NCBI RefSeq assembly: GCF_020740795.1
Contig: NC_067284.1
Span: 103,345,440-103,409,439 of the forward strand
Direction of reading: 5' to 3'
Origin: Apus apus
Taxonomy: Eukaryota > Chordata > Aves > Apodiformes > Apodidae
DNA length: 64,000 bases
Part shown: in pieces, positions 36,398-47,234 of the stretch
Layout: each line of letters begins with the position of its first letter
Numbering within the stretch: the stretch's first letter is position 1
Program-made: the position numbers and the translations under genes
The notes under the pieces: generated by a model
What the model was told of the DNA's origin: nothing
The model's input: the letters and a program-made list of their open reading frames with translations, nothing else
Databases searched by the model: none

Positions 36398-39317
36398 TCA
36401 GATTATGCCATCGAAGCCCTGGATCCCGCATTTTCTGCCCGCAATCTGGCAGCCGAAGGTCAGGGCATCCTGCAGGCTCTTCCCTGGGAAAGCAGCACTG
36501 CATCAGCCCCAGTGGGCTGAGACAGGCTGAGCCGAGCCTGGCCATGCCGTGCTATACCATAACCATGCCGTGGCTGTGCCAGGCTGAGCTGTGCCATGGC
36601 CAGGCTGTGTCTGTCCCCACCTTCTGAGAGCGCGAAGATGACTGCAGCGTTGAAGGTGTCCCCAGCCCCCAGTGTGTCCACAAGGGTCTCCGGGGGGAAG
36701 GCATCTGAGTGCAGCAGCTCCCCGTTGGGCCCCATGGCATCGGCCCCCTCCTCAGCCCAGGCGCAGATCAGCGTGGCTCTAAGGGGGTGGTTGTGTTGGG
36801 CACAGGGTGCAGTCGTGCCCCACCCCCCCACCAATCAACCCCCCACACACTCCGTACCCCGGCCGCACGCGGCTGCGCAGCCCCCGCAGCGCCTCGGGGG
36901 CCGAATGGTACCCAAAGTGCTGGGCCAGGTCCTTGCTGATGAAAACCTGCAGGAGAGGGGCTGGGGCAGGGGGTGACACCCCAGCACCCCCATAGCCACT
37001 GCTGCCACCCCTGACCTGAACACACCCCCTGGATTCCACCTCTGCCCCACCCCCGCCACTGCAGCTGCACTCCTAGACCCCCATGGGCTGCTGCAGTGAA
37101 CCCCCCCAAGACCTCATCTGCAGCCCTCAACACCCCCAGCCCTGCCCAGGGGCTGCACCCACCAACACCAACACCCCATTCGCTGTCGTCTCCCACTTTC
37201 CAACCCCCGTACCCCATCCCCCCACGCAAGGCCCTGCTACCCAGACACCCCATACCCAGACCCCCCTCTCCTGCCCCCCCTGCCCCCTTGCTCTGACCGG
37301 CCCCTCGCCCCGCTGCCCCCGACACCCCGGCCCCTTCCTCGCCCAGTTCCGATAGCTCCGCCCCCAGCCCCAATCCCCGCCCACCGGTCTCGTTGGCCCC
37401 GCCCCCCGTAGCCCCGCCCCCAGCCCTGGCCCCGCCCCTCACCACGTCCCCCAGCCCCATCAGCTCCAGGAGCTCCTCCCGCGGCTTCTCCACTTCCACC
37501 GAGGTGCGGACCCGCTCTCCCGCCTCTCGTGACCGGTTGTGCCGCTCCACCCGCCGCATCATTTCCACCTGCTCTGCCGCGTTCCGGGCCTACGGGAGGA
37601 GGGGGGGTGTGCACAGCCTGGTACCGGCACCGGCCACCAGGCCCTTCTGCCTGCCCCAGGTCCCCCCTAGCCTGGGGGTCTCTCCTGGCCCCAGCGTCAC
37701 CCCCTGGCCCAGGGGTTGCCCCACCCACCCCGGGCTCCCCCTCAGCTCCAGGTGTCCCCCTCAGCTTCAGAGTCCCCTTGCCCATCCCAGGGTCACCACT
37801 TTGCCCAGGGGTCCCCCCAGGCCCCAGCCTCACCTCCCAGTGGATCCACTTGTACTGGGAGAGGTCGACCTTCTCAAAATCATGGGCCGTCACATCGGGC
37901 AGGTTCCTGTAGGGTTGGGGTCAGGCAGGGCAGGAAGACCCCCCAGCCACAGCATGGGGTGGCCCTGGATGATCCCTGTCCCCGGGCAAAGGGCAATGGT
38001 AGGGTCTGAGGAGGGCCAGGCACGCCTGGGGCAGAGGACAGAGGGCAGAGGGCATCACAGGGTTGGCACTGCCTGGGTCAATCATTAATGATGGCACAGC
38101 CGGACCCTGAGCTGGACTCAAAGGGCAGCACAGCACTACCAGGCTGGAGCTGCCAGAGCTGGGGGGTGAGGCCCAATTGCCCCTTCCACCATTAACCATG
38201 GCTGCCATGTTGAGGGCCGCAGCTGCTCACTGGCATTGGCACAGCCGAGGGAACAACATCCCAGGCACTGTGGGTGTCCCCAGCTGTCCCACACACCACG
38301 GCGTATGGCCACGCAGGGATGCCGCTGCCAATCACGGCAGCGGCATGGGGGGTGACAGGGGCTGCAGGGACCATTGGCAGTGATTGTGTGTGCAGAATTA
38401 AGGGAATCACCAGTGTGGCGCGCGGGGCCCCCGGTTGGCAGCGCTGGGCCGGCACCGGCACAACCGCAGCACCGCGAGCCCTGGGGTGCAGGAGCAGCCC
38501 TGGGGCCTGTCCCTGGCCGTGGCCAAACGCTGCCCACCGGGCGATCGGGCTGGGGCTGGCGGCCCTTACGTGTCGTAGAGCACGATGGTGCGGGAGCCAC
38601 TGGCAGCGCTGACAACGCAGCAGGCGCAGGGCATGTCCCCACGGGGCTGCCAGGCCACGTGTGTCACGTCCACGCCGCGGCACCGGAAATCCGCCACGAT
38701 GAAACTTGGGGAGGGGGGTGACAGAGAGCAGGGTGAGGGGTGCGTGCACCCACCCGTGGGCGTGCAGAATGGTGCGGGTGCCGCGGCAGGCGCTGGCGAT
38801 GACGACGGAGGTGGGCAGGCTGCCGTCACGCTGCCGCACCGCGTGGCGCGCGTCCACCCCGTAGCGCCGCAGGTCGCACAGGATGAAGCTGCCGGCAGGA
38901 TTTTTGCGGAGGGGCCGGCGGGGAGCAACGGGGCGGGGGGGAGGCCCCGGAACCACCCCCCGCCTCAGCCCCGCACTTACTCGGCGGCGTGGCCGGGGGC
39001 CAGCGAGCCCATGAAGGAGACAGGGGCTCCCAGCAGTGCCAGCACTGTGCAGGAGTTGGAGGCGTTCCCACCACGCTGCCACCGCTGAGATAGGCACCTG
39101 CGGGGTGGGGAGGAGGCGGGGGGTGGGCGCGGGGCCGACCCAGGGGTGTCCCCGGGGGTGACCCCCGCAGCCCCGGTACCCCCTGGTACCTGGTGTCCGA
39201 GTCCTCGGCCGGGTAGGCCTCCACCACGCTGATGATGTCCAGGCAGACCAACCCCATGCACATGATCCGCCGCTCGCCCCCGGGGCCGGGGTCCCTCCGC
39301 GCCGCCCCCGCCGACAT
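36398..39317 (-). CDS. KHK: ketohexokinase (fructokinase), alternative exons 3A/3C
   Basis: Exons: 39317-39190, 39097-38981, then 3A (38888-38754) or 3C (38704-38570), 37906-37834, 37589-37443, 36946-36858, 36778-36621, 36483-36398. With one form of exon 3 it closes to 310 residues; human is 298, and the extra length is an N-terminal [16 protein letters not shown]. It phosphorylates fructose to fructose-1-phosphate in the cytosol. PfkB-family motifs: [15 protein letters not shown] (sugar site), the ATP/catalytic [12 protein letters not shown] with the catalytic Asp, [13 protein letters not shown], and a C-terminal [10 protein letters not shown]. An internal Met (MCMGLVCLD) could serve as an alternative start closer to the human length. 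The promoter is CpG-rich (39318-39770). A CR1 sits about 0.5 kb upstream. Confidence 0.95.
38570..38704 (-). other. KHK mutually exclusive exon 3C
   Basis: 135 nt, reading [18 protein letters not shown] and [11 protein letters not shown]. This resembles the human high-activity liver/kidney form (KHK-C). Same length and phase as exon 3A 49 bp upstream in the transcript. Confidence 0.9.
38754..38888 (-). other. KHK mutually exclusive exon 3A
   Basis: 135 nt, reading [17 protein letters not shown] and TRTILHAHG, like the human ubiquitous low-affinity KHK-A exon (LDDLRRYSVDLRYTV as I remember it). Both exons in one transcript would keep the frame but duplicate the segment, so exclusive use is expected. 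Confidence 0.88.
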
Positions 39318-39770
39318 CGCGGGGCCACTGCGCTCCCACAGCCCCGGCACCGGGCGCTGCCGCGGCCCCGCCTCCGCCGCGCGCAGCCAATCACCGACCG
39401 CGGCCGCGGCGCTCCCTGAAGGGGCGGGGCCACGCCCCCTCCCCGGAGGCCACGCCCCTCCCCGCCCCACCCCCGCGCCTGCGCAAAGCCGCCCCCCGTG
39501 CCGGGGCGTGACCGGCGGCACGAGACCCCCCGGGTGGGCCGCGCGCGCGGCGACGGCGGGGGCGGGGCAGGCGGCGCGTGCGACCGGCCCGGGGCGCGCG
39601 AGCGCGGGGTCGCAGGGTCCCGGAGCTGGAGAGCTGCGCGACCCCCGGGGCGGGCGGGGCGGGGAGGAGCGGCACAGCCCAGCCCAGCCCAGCCCAGCCC
39701 AGCCCCGCAGCAGCCGCCCCCCCAGCCGCACGGCCCGCAGAGCTGCTGCCGCGCTCGCTGGAGCGAGCCC
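39318..39770 (-). promoter_or_regulatory. CpG-island promoter of KHK
   Basis: Very CpG-dense with several GGGCGGGGC and CCACGCCCC boxes directly before the KHK start. A short run of five CAGCC-type pentamers lies at 39675-39705. Confidence 0.5.
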
Positions 39771-39789
39771 GGACGTGCCGCGTCTACAC

Positions 39790-41065
39790 GTTTCTGGAAC
39801 GCCTGCAGGGATGGTGACTCCACCGCCTCCCCGCGCTGCCCGTTCCAGCACCTGATCACTCTTTCAGTACAGAAATTCTTGCTAATTTCCAGTCTAAGCC
39901 TCCCCGGGCACAACTTTAGGCCATTTCCTCTGGTCCTGTTGTTACCACTTGGGCCACCGCCCGCCTCCCTACAACCTCCCTTCGGGTCGCTGCGGGCTGC
40001 AGCGCGGTCCCTCCCCTCAGCCTCCTCCAGACTAAGCAGTCCCGGTTCCCTCAGCCTCTCCTCACAGGGCTTGTTCTCCAGACCCTTCCCCAGCTTGGCT
40101 GCTCTCCTCTGGACACGCTCCAGGACCTCAGTGTCCCTCTTACAGTGAGGGGCCCAGAACTTGCCAGGGCCAAGTACAGGGGCACGGTCACTTCCCCTGC
40201 TGGCCTCACTGTTCCTGATACGAGCCCAGATGCTGTCGGCCTTCTTGGCCACCCGGGCACCCTGCCGGCTCGTGTTCATCAGGCTGTCAACCAGCACTCC
40301 CAGGCCCTTTTCCACCAGGCAGCTCTCCAGCCACTCCTCCCCAAGCCTGCAGAGCTGCCTGGGGTTGTTGTGACCAAAATTCGGGACCCAGCGCTTGGCC
40401 TTGTTGAACCTGATACAATTGGCCTTGGCCCCTCGATCCAGCCTGTGCAGGTCCCTCTGCAGAGCCTTCCGACCCTCAAGCAGATCAACACCCAACTTGG
40501 TGTCATCTGTGAACTTGCTGAGAGTGCACTCAGTCCCCTCATCCAGATCATTGATACAAATGTTGAACAAGACTGGTCCCAGAACAGCCCTGGGGGACAC
40601 CACTGGTGACCGGCTGCCACCTGGATCTAACCCCATCCGCTGCAACTCTCTGGGGTCAGCCATCCAGCCAGCTTTCTGTCCAGTGCAGAACGCACCTGTC
40701 CATGACACGTGCCACCAGCTTCTCCAGGAGAGTCCTGTGGGAGACGGTGTCAAGGGCTTTACCTGAAGTCTAAATAGGCAACATCACAGGTCTTCCCTTA
40801 TCTACCAGGTAGGTCACCTGGCCATAGAAGGACATCAGGTTGGTCAGGCAGGACCTGCCCTTCCTGAACTCTTCCTGGCTGGGCCTGATCCCATAGCTAT
40901 CCTGCACATGCCATGTGACCTTACTCAAGATGAATCTCTCCATGATTTTCCCTGGTAGTGAGGTCAGGCTGACAGGTCTGTAGTTCCCAGGATCCTTCTT
41001 CAGGCCCTTCCTGTAGATGGGCATCACACTGGCAAGCCTCCAGTCGCCTGGGACCTCCCCTGTGC
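39790..41065 (-). mobile_element. decayed CR1 LINE between KHK and the kinase gene
   Basis: The minus strand reads CR1 reverse-transcriptase pieces in CR1 order: EVPGDWRLASVMPIYRKG and NYRPVSLTS (41060-40940), then [16 protein letters not shown] and ERVQRRAAK. Frameshifts separate them. The catalytic FADD has become FTDD, so the element is inactive. Its 3' end is missing. Confidence 0.9.
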
Positions 41066-41744
41066 ACAGGGGACAAACAGCATTGTGCGGGTGCAGCTCA
41101 GGTGCAGGTGTTGGCACACCCGGGTGCGTGGTGGCACGTGCTGGGCGTTGGTCCCACTGTGCTGGTTAATGTGTCACCGGGCCAGACCACGGTGGCTCCG
41201 TGGGTGCCAGAGGACCGTGTGGGAGCGGTGGCACAGGTGGGTGGCCAGATGGGGGACAGGCAGCAGGTGAGCCCCTGGTACCAACACAGCCGTGGTGCTA
41301 GGTGCAGGGGGACAGTCGGGTGTCTGCATTGTCACTGGGGGCTGTGCCTCACCCCCCCTGCCGTGCTCGCTTGTGCCACGGCAGAACCTTTGCACGGGTC
41401 AGGAGTGCCCTGGCATGGTACCCATGGGAGCCCACACCCACCTCACTGAAGGGCACAGCTGGGGCTGAGCCCCCTGGCCCACCGGGACCCTTCTGCCTGC
41501 ACCAGAGCCCTGCCTGCATGTCCCTAGAGCTGCTGGGGATGAGGAGCTGGGGTATGGGGTTACCACAGGGTTCTTGGCTGTTCCTGACCATGTTCCCCCT
41601 CTGCCCCCCTGTGCAGCACCGGTCCCGGCTGTGCCACGTAGGGCTGCATGCCCCTGTCCTCCTGCCATACCCAGGAGTGTCTCTGGGGTGGTGCTACGTT
41701 GTGGTGATGCAATGCACCCCTATGCCCCCCTGTCTGCCCTCCAG
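41066..41744 (+). other. upstream region of the kinase gene, no exon proven
   Basis: A first exon, perhaps encoding a leucine-zipper dimerisation domain as in PKG I, was looked for and not found. The exon at 41745 begins two bases before an in-frame ATG, so both an upstream coding exon and a true start at 41747 are possible. Confidence 0.4.
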
Positions 41745-41746
41745 GG

Positions 41747-44700
41747 ATGGATGCGGAGCTGCAGCTGTGGGAGGAGCAGAGCTCCCTGTGGGGCAGGGAG
41801 CAGGGGAACCCTCCTGAGCTCCCCCCCGACCTTCCCCCTGGTCGGGGGCGCCCCGCCATCATCTCCGAACCCCTTTCCAGTGAGGCCACCCTGGGCGCGC
41901 CTGATAGCCTCCTGTCCAGCAGGTAACCGGGGGGTGCTGGGGGGCTGGGCCAGGGGGGCCAGTGCTGCCCGGCCCATGTCCCTGTGTCCCTATGTTTCCC
42001 CTCAGGGACCTGGGCCTGATCACAGAGGCAGTGGCACGCAGCAACTTCCTTCGGCGCCTGGGCCAGGGCTGCCCTGAGGCACTGGCCCGTGGTGTCACCC
42101 TCATCCAGCACAGCCCTGGTGACACTATCCTGGCTGAGGGTGATGAGGGCAACACCATGTTCATCGTGGCAGGTGAGGGCAGCACACAGGGTCACGCGTG
42201 GGGTCATGTGTAGGCAGGCACAGGTGTGTCCGTGCCAACATGTGGTGTGCACCACGGGGGACACACATTGTGTGTGCATGTGTCACGTGTGTCAGACTGC
42301 TGCACACATGTGCCACGTGTGCTGCACAGGCTGTACATGTGCCACGTGCACAGGCTGTGTGCCGCGGGACAGCCCCACGTGTGTTCATGTACAAGCTTGT
42401 ACACACACGTGGGGTCATGTCCCCAGAAGGGCAGGTCAGTGTCACTCAGCGGGGCCAGCAGCTCCGCACTCTGGGCCCAGGGGATATATTTGGGGAACTG
42501 GCCATCCTGTACCACTGCCGGCGCACTGCCACCGTGCGGGGTAAGGGCAGCTCCCTCGCCCCCCCCTAGTCCCCTTCAACCTCCTGACTCCCCCTGACTC
42601 CCCCTGCCCCCCTGCAGCACTCAGCCCCGTGCGCCTCTGGGCCATCAGCCAGCAGCAGTACCGAGCCATCGCTACCTGCCTGGCCCAGCAGCGCCGGGAT
42701 GACATCCTGGGGACCCTGCGGATGTGAGTGGGTCTGGGACACCCCTAGCAACCCCCTGGCTTCCCCCAGCACCCCTAGTCCCCCCGCCCTGTACCTTCGG
42801 CACTCCCTGCCCCTTGTCCCCACACCCTGAGCCCTTCAGGGGGTCCAACCCCTCCTGCTAGTTCTCACTTGGTGTGTCCCCTCTTAGCCCCAACCTTGTC
42901 CTCATCACCATCCCCAGTCCCATGCCATTCCAGCTCATCCCATCCCTGCCCATCACATCCCAACCCTATTCCATTCCTACCCCATTTCCAACTCATCCCA
43001 TACCCATCTGATTCCATCCAGTCCCTATTACCAGCTCATCCCATTCCTGCCCATCTCCATCATCATCCCCATCCCTGTCCCCCTCCCCAGTCCCTCCATC
43101 CCCTTCACAGCTTTGCTGGGCTGTGGGGTGCAGGCAGAGTCCCTTCCGTCCCCCCACAGGGTGCCCTGGCTGCGGGATCTCCCTGCCCCCCAGCTGGCCA
43201 AGCTGCAGGACGCCATGGAGGAGGTGGGTGGATGCCTGGAGGGACCCGTCGGGTGGGGCCCTGGGGGCCCTAGACACGGCTCTGAGGGGCCACTGCCCAG
43301 GGGTGGGGGTGCCAGGTGGGGCAGCACGGGGCTGGAGCTGGAACTGCGTAGTCGTGTGGGGAGTGGCAGGTCTGGGACCGGCTGAGGAGGAGCTGCGTGA
43401 CCCACTGCCCTCCCCGGCTCCCTGCCCCCCCCACACAGTGCACCTTCCCCCCCGGCCACGTCATCATCCACGAAGGAGACTTGGGGGAAAACTTCTACAT
43501 CATCCTGAAGGGAGAGGTGGGTGCGGCACGAGGGCAGCTTGGAAACCCTGGGGGGACAGGACCCTGAGCCCCCCCTGCCCTTGTCCCTGTGTCCCAGCAG
43601 GTGCGGGTGACCCAGCAGGTAGAGGGGAGGGAACAGCTGCTCCGTGTCCTGGGTGCCGGGGAGTACTTCGGGGAGATCTCGCTGCTGCGGTGGGTGTGAG
43701 ACCACCGGGCCCCCTGGCCCCCGCGCTCCCGAACCCCCCTCCCCTAGGCCCTCTGTGTCACTGGACGCGGGACTACTGTGGGGCCCCGTGGTGACACCTC
43801 CCACTCTTCAATGACAACCCCCGAGGTGAAAACCCCTGCTGTGACACGCCCTGCAGTGATACCCCCCTCCAGTGACAGCCCCTGCAGTGACAACCTCCTG
43901 CGGTGACACACATGCTCCCCCATAGTGACACCCAACCCCCTTCATTTCTCATCCCCCATTTAACCCTCCCGGGACACCCTCACTCCACAGGAACACTCCC
44001 CGGACGGCATCGTGCCAGGCGGAGGGACGTGTCATCTGCCTCACTGTGGCCAAGGAGTGGGTGTCCTTGCATGTCCCCGCGTCCTGTCCCACCCCCCTGC
44101 GGGGACGGCATGTCTGGGTCCTCCTCACACTGCACCCCCTCTGCCCCCCAGAGACTTTCTGGAGATCAGCCCCTTCTGTCCCCAGTGCCCGGAGCCGTGA
44201 GTGTTCCTTGTATCCCCCACCCCTGGCACCCCCGGGTCCCCCACCCTGGGAGAACCCCCTCCCCCGGTACCCCTCATCCCCGGCACCATAGGGACCGACG
44301 AATCCGAGGACGACCCACCCGCGGGACCTCCACGACCACCCACTGGGCTCCATGGGGAGACCCTCAGCCTGGGAGGGCAGGGGGCGATAGGGTCGGGGGG
44401 GGGCGGGTAGGAAGATGGGGGTACATGACCTGGGGCGGGTTGGGGTCCGGGGCAGTGGGTGGGGTTGTGGTGAGTACGGGCTGTGGGGAGGGACTGTGCA
44501 GCTGCTGGGGCTGAGCGGGGGTAGCCCCACACTGCCCCCCGGGCTCCTTCCACCCCAGAAACACTGAGACAGAGGACGTGGCACCGGGGGACCCCGGGAG
44601 GTAAGAGCCGGGTGGGGACAGGGATGGGGAAAGAAATGAGGACTTGGATGGGAGCAGGGGTGGGGACAGGATGGGGACAAGGATGTGTCCCCGGCCGGGT

Positions 44701-46686
44701 GGCACTGGGGTCCCCAGGATCCAGCCCAGTGCTGGGGGTCCCCAGGGTGGCTAAAGCCGAGGCTGTCCCTGGGGGGTCCTGAGCCCCGGCAGGGTGAGTG
44801 TCGGTGACGCCAGGGTGCTGCAGGGCCACGGTTTTCCCCGCAGGGGCTGGGGGTCTCCGGTGCTGCAGCAGCTCCCGAAGCCGGTGCGGGTGCGGCTGGA
44901 GGAGCTGGTGCCGGTGCGGTACGACGAGGGGCCGCGGCGGGGCCAGTCCGTGGTCTTGGGCACTGGTGGCTTCGGCAGGGTCGAGCTGGTGAGACACAGA
45001 CCCCGAGGCCCCTCCGGACCCCGGCACCGGCCCTGTCGTGGCCAGGAGTGCGCATCCCGCGTCCATCCCGGTTCCTATCCCGTGTCCATCCCGGTGCCCC
45101 CGGCCCCTCTCCAGGTGCGGTACCAGGATCAGCTCTTTGCACTGAAGCGGATCCCGAAGGATCGGGTGGTCCGGGCGCAGCAGCAGGAGCACGTGCGGAG
45201 CGAGCGAAGGGTTCTGGAGGGCAGCCACAGCCCCTTCGTGGTGGGGTGCGAGGGGCTGGGCGGGGCTGCAGGGGTCGGGGGGAGTTGCGAGGAGCTGGAG
45301 AGTGGGCTCAGAGGTCGGGGTGGGGGCTGTGGGGATTCAGGTGGGTTGAGTGGGGGTCGGGGTGGGGGTTGCAGTCCCAGGCTGAGGGCTGTGGTCCTGC
45401 ACCCATGCTCACCCCCCCTCTGCCCTCCTGCAGGTTCTTTGGCACGTTCCGGGACCGGCAGCACGTTTACCTGCTGCTGGAATTCTGTCAGGGAGGAGAG
45501 CTCTGGAGCAAACTGCGGGAGAGGTGAGGGTTGGGGGGCAGCACCAGGGGGTGCCATCCCATCCCATGCCATGCCACGCCGTGCCATGCCATGCCGTGCT
45601 GTGCCGTGCCGTGCCGTGTGACCCATCCCCGTGGCACAGGCGCTGTTTCCCAGAGTCCATTGCCGTGTTCTGCTGCGCCTGTGTGGTCGAGGCCCTGGAG
45701 CACCTCCACAGCCGCCGCATCGTCTACCGTGATCTGAAGCCTGAGAACCTCTTGCTGGACCAGCGCGGCTACATCAAGCTGGTACCGGGGCAGGGGTCCC
45801 GCAAGCAGGGGAGGGAGATGGGGGAAGGGTTGGGGGGGGGGCTGATAGCCCACAGGTGTCCACAGCCCTGGTGCCCACAGGTTGACTTTGGCTTCGCCAA
45901 GGAGCTGGGGCAGGGGGAGAAAACCTTCTCCTTCTGTGGGACCCCCGAGTATCTGGCGCCCGAGATGCTGCGCCAGGAGGGCCGTGACTTTGCTGTTGAC
46001 TTCTGGATGCTGGGCATTCTGGCCTTCGAGCTGCTGGTGGGCAGGTGAGCAGGGCCCCCCTGAGGCTGGCTGAGCTCACCTGGGCCAGCCCCCTCCTGCA
46101 GACCTCCCTTCCACAGTGCAGACCCCCGCCAGATCTACAGCCGCATCCTGGACGGCATCTTCTCCTTCCCTGCCTTCCTGGGCGAGGCCGCCTGCTCCCT
46201 CATCGCCAAGCTCTGCAGGTGCTGGGGGGTTGAGGAGCACGGGGTGGGAGCCAGGGGGTGTCCTCCCAGCTCATACCCCACCACCCATTCCTCACAGGCG
46301 CCGGCCAGGACAGCGCCTGGGGAACACGGCCAGCGGCATCCATGGCATCAAGAAACACAGGTGGGGGGTGGTGGGGTGTGGGGAGGGGGGGTCTGTGCCC
46401 TCTGGCCCCTCCTGCAGTATTCCTCTGCCCCCCCCCCCCCAGGTGGTTCAGGGGCCTGAAGTGGAGGAAGCTCTTGCTGCAGCAGCTGGAGCCTCCCACC
46501 CTGTCACTGATCAAGGAGGTGAGAAGGGGCTCCGGGGGGCTTGGGAGGCTGCTGCTGGGGGGGCAGGAGGGGCCAGCTCTGACCTCATCCCCCATCCAGG
46601 GACCCCCCTATGTCAATTTCAAGTGTCTCTCAGTCGACTGGACACCAGCAGAGGATGAGTTCTCAGGCTGGGATGAGGATTTCTGA
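41747..46686 (+). CDS. cGMP-dependent protein kinase-like (third PKG type), AGC kinase
   Basis: Nineteen exons close to 653 residues from the ATG at 41747 (PKG I is about 670): 41747-41922, 42006-42172, 42427-42540, 42618-42723, 43160-43223, 43439-43516, 43601-43689, 43991-44056, 44152-44196, 44559-44600, 44844-44988, 45115-45245, 45434-45523, 45640-45781, 45881-46044, 46102-46218, 46298-46360, 46443-46518, 46600-46686. Order: pseudosubstrate-like RPAIISEP; cyclic-nucleotide domain A ([16 protein letters not shown]); domain B ([16 protein letters not shown]), both with the R-T pair typical of cGMP sites; kinase domain with [18 protein letters not shown] (lysine), [27 protein letters not shown]; and the AGC tail ending FSGWDEDF. 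The activation loop reads [11 protein letters not shown], where PKG I has KTWTFCGTPEY as I recall, so Ser replaces the phosphorylated Thr. The linker between domain B and the kinase is short and diverged (DFLEISPF, then [13 protein letters not shown]). PKG genes I know lie elsewhere, so this looks like a separate paralogue. Confidence 0.88.
42180..42425. repeat. CACGTG/TGTGCATG-rich repeat in kinase intron 2
   Basis: Repeated ACATGTGCCACGTG and TGTGTCACGTGTGT motifs, an imperfect purine/pyrimidine alternating tract with several CACGTG palindromes. No coding function seen. Confidence 0.6.
42870..43095. repeat. pyrimidine-rich CCATCCC/CATTCC repeat in kinase intron 4
   Basis: Degenerate short units (CCCATTCC, TCATCCCAT, CCATCCCTG) over about 220 bp on the plus strand. 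Non-coding. Confidence 0.55.
45550..45622. repeat. pentanucleotide microsatellite (GCCAT/GCCGT)n
   Basis: About 14 tandem 5-bp units, CCCAT then GCCAT, GCCAC and GCCGT, in the short intron between kinase exons 45523 and 45640. Confidence 0.8.
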
Positions 46687-46689
46687 TGA

Positions 46690-46950
46690 CAGTGGGACAC
46701 CCCTGGCTCATGGTAGGACCCCTGGGACCACTGTGGAATCCCCCAGGGTCACAGCAGGACCCCTACGATCATGGTGGGACCCCCAGGAACACGGCAGGAC
46801 CCCCAGGACCATGGTGGGACCTCCAGAACTACAACAGGACTCTGGGATCATTGTGGGACCCCTGGGAACATGGTGGGAACTTGGGACCACGGCAGGACAC
46901 CTGAGAACACAGTAGGACCCCGGCATCACAGTGGGACCCTGGACCAGCTG
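46690..46950. repeat. minisatellite in the 3' UTR of the kinase gene
   Basis: About ten imperfect copies of a unit of roughly 24 bp, for example GGGACCCCCAGGACCATGGT and CAGGACCCCTACGATCATGG, immediately after the stop codon and before AATAAA. Confidence 0.75.
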
Positions 46951-46991
46951 CACCCCCTCCCTGCAACCCCCAGGGGTGTCCTACCCAGGGC

Positions 46992-46997
46992 AATAAA
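46992..46997 (+). terminator. poly(A) signal of the kinase gene
   Basis: AATAAA about 305 bases after the stop; the convergent EMILIN1 signal lies only 65 bp away. Confidence 0.8.
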
Positions 46998-47061
46998 CCG
47001 CGGGGCTGTGGCAGGCGCAGGAAGGAGCTGGAGCAGCGGGTACAAAACCCGGTGCCGTGTC

Positions 47062-47067
47062 TTTATT
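47062..47067 (-). terminator. poly(A) signal of EMILIN1
   Basis: AATAAA on the minus strand about 170 bases past the EMILIN1 stop. Confidence 0.8.
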
Positions 47068-47234
47068 TGGGGGGGGGTGTCTGTGTGTGGGAAGGGGGGG
47101 GGAGGACAGTGTTGGGAAGGGCTGTGGCAGCAGGGGAACGGGGAGTGGGGGGTGCTGATAAATAACGGGGTGTGGGAAGGGGTGTCCCGGCGGGGTGTGG
47201 GGACCCCCAGGGGGGTAGGGGGAGTGGGGAGTCT

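Noticed and set aside
38192-40753. 853-codon open frame on the minus strand
   Set aside because: It is a chance fusion of decayed CR1 reverse transcriptase, KHK promoter and KHK exons in the wrong context. The parts are explained by CR1 (39790-41065) and KHK.
44292-44408. Acidic open stretch [13 protein letters not shown] considered as a kinase exon
   Set aside because: Its phase does not match the preceding donor at 44196, whereas 44559-44600 joins both sides in frame. It might still be used in an isoform.
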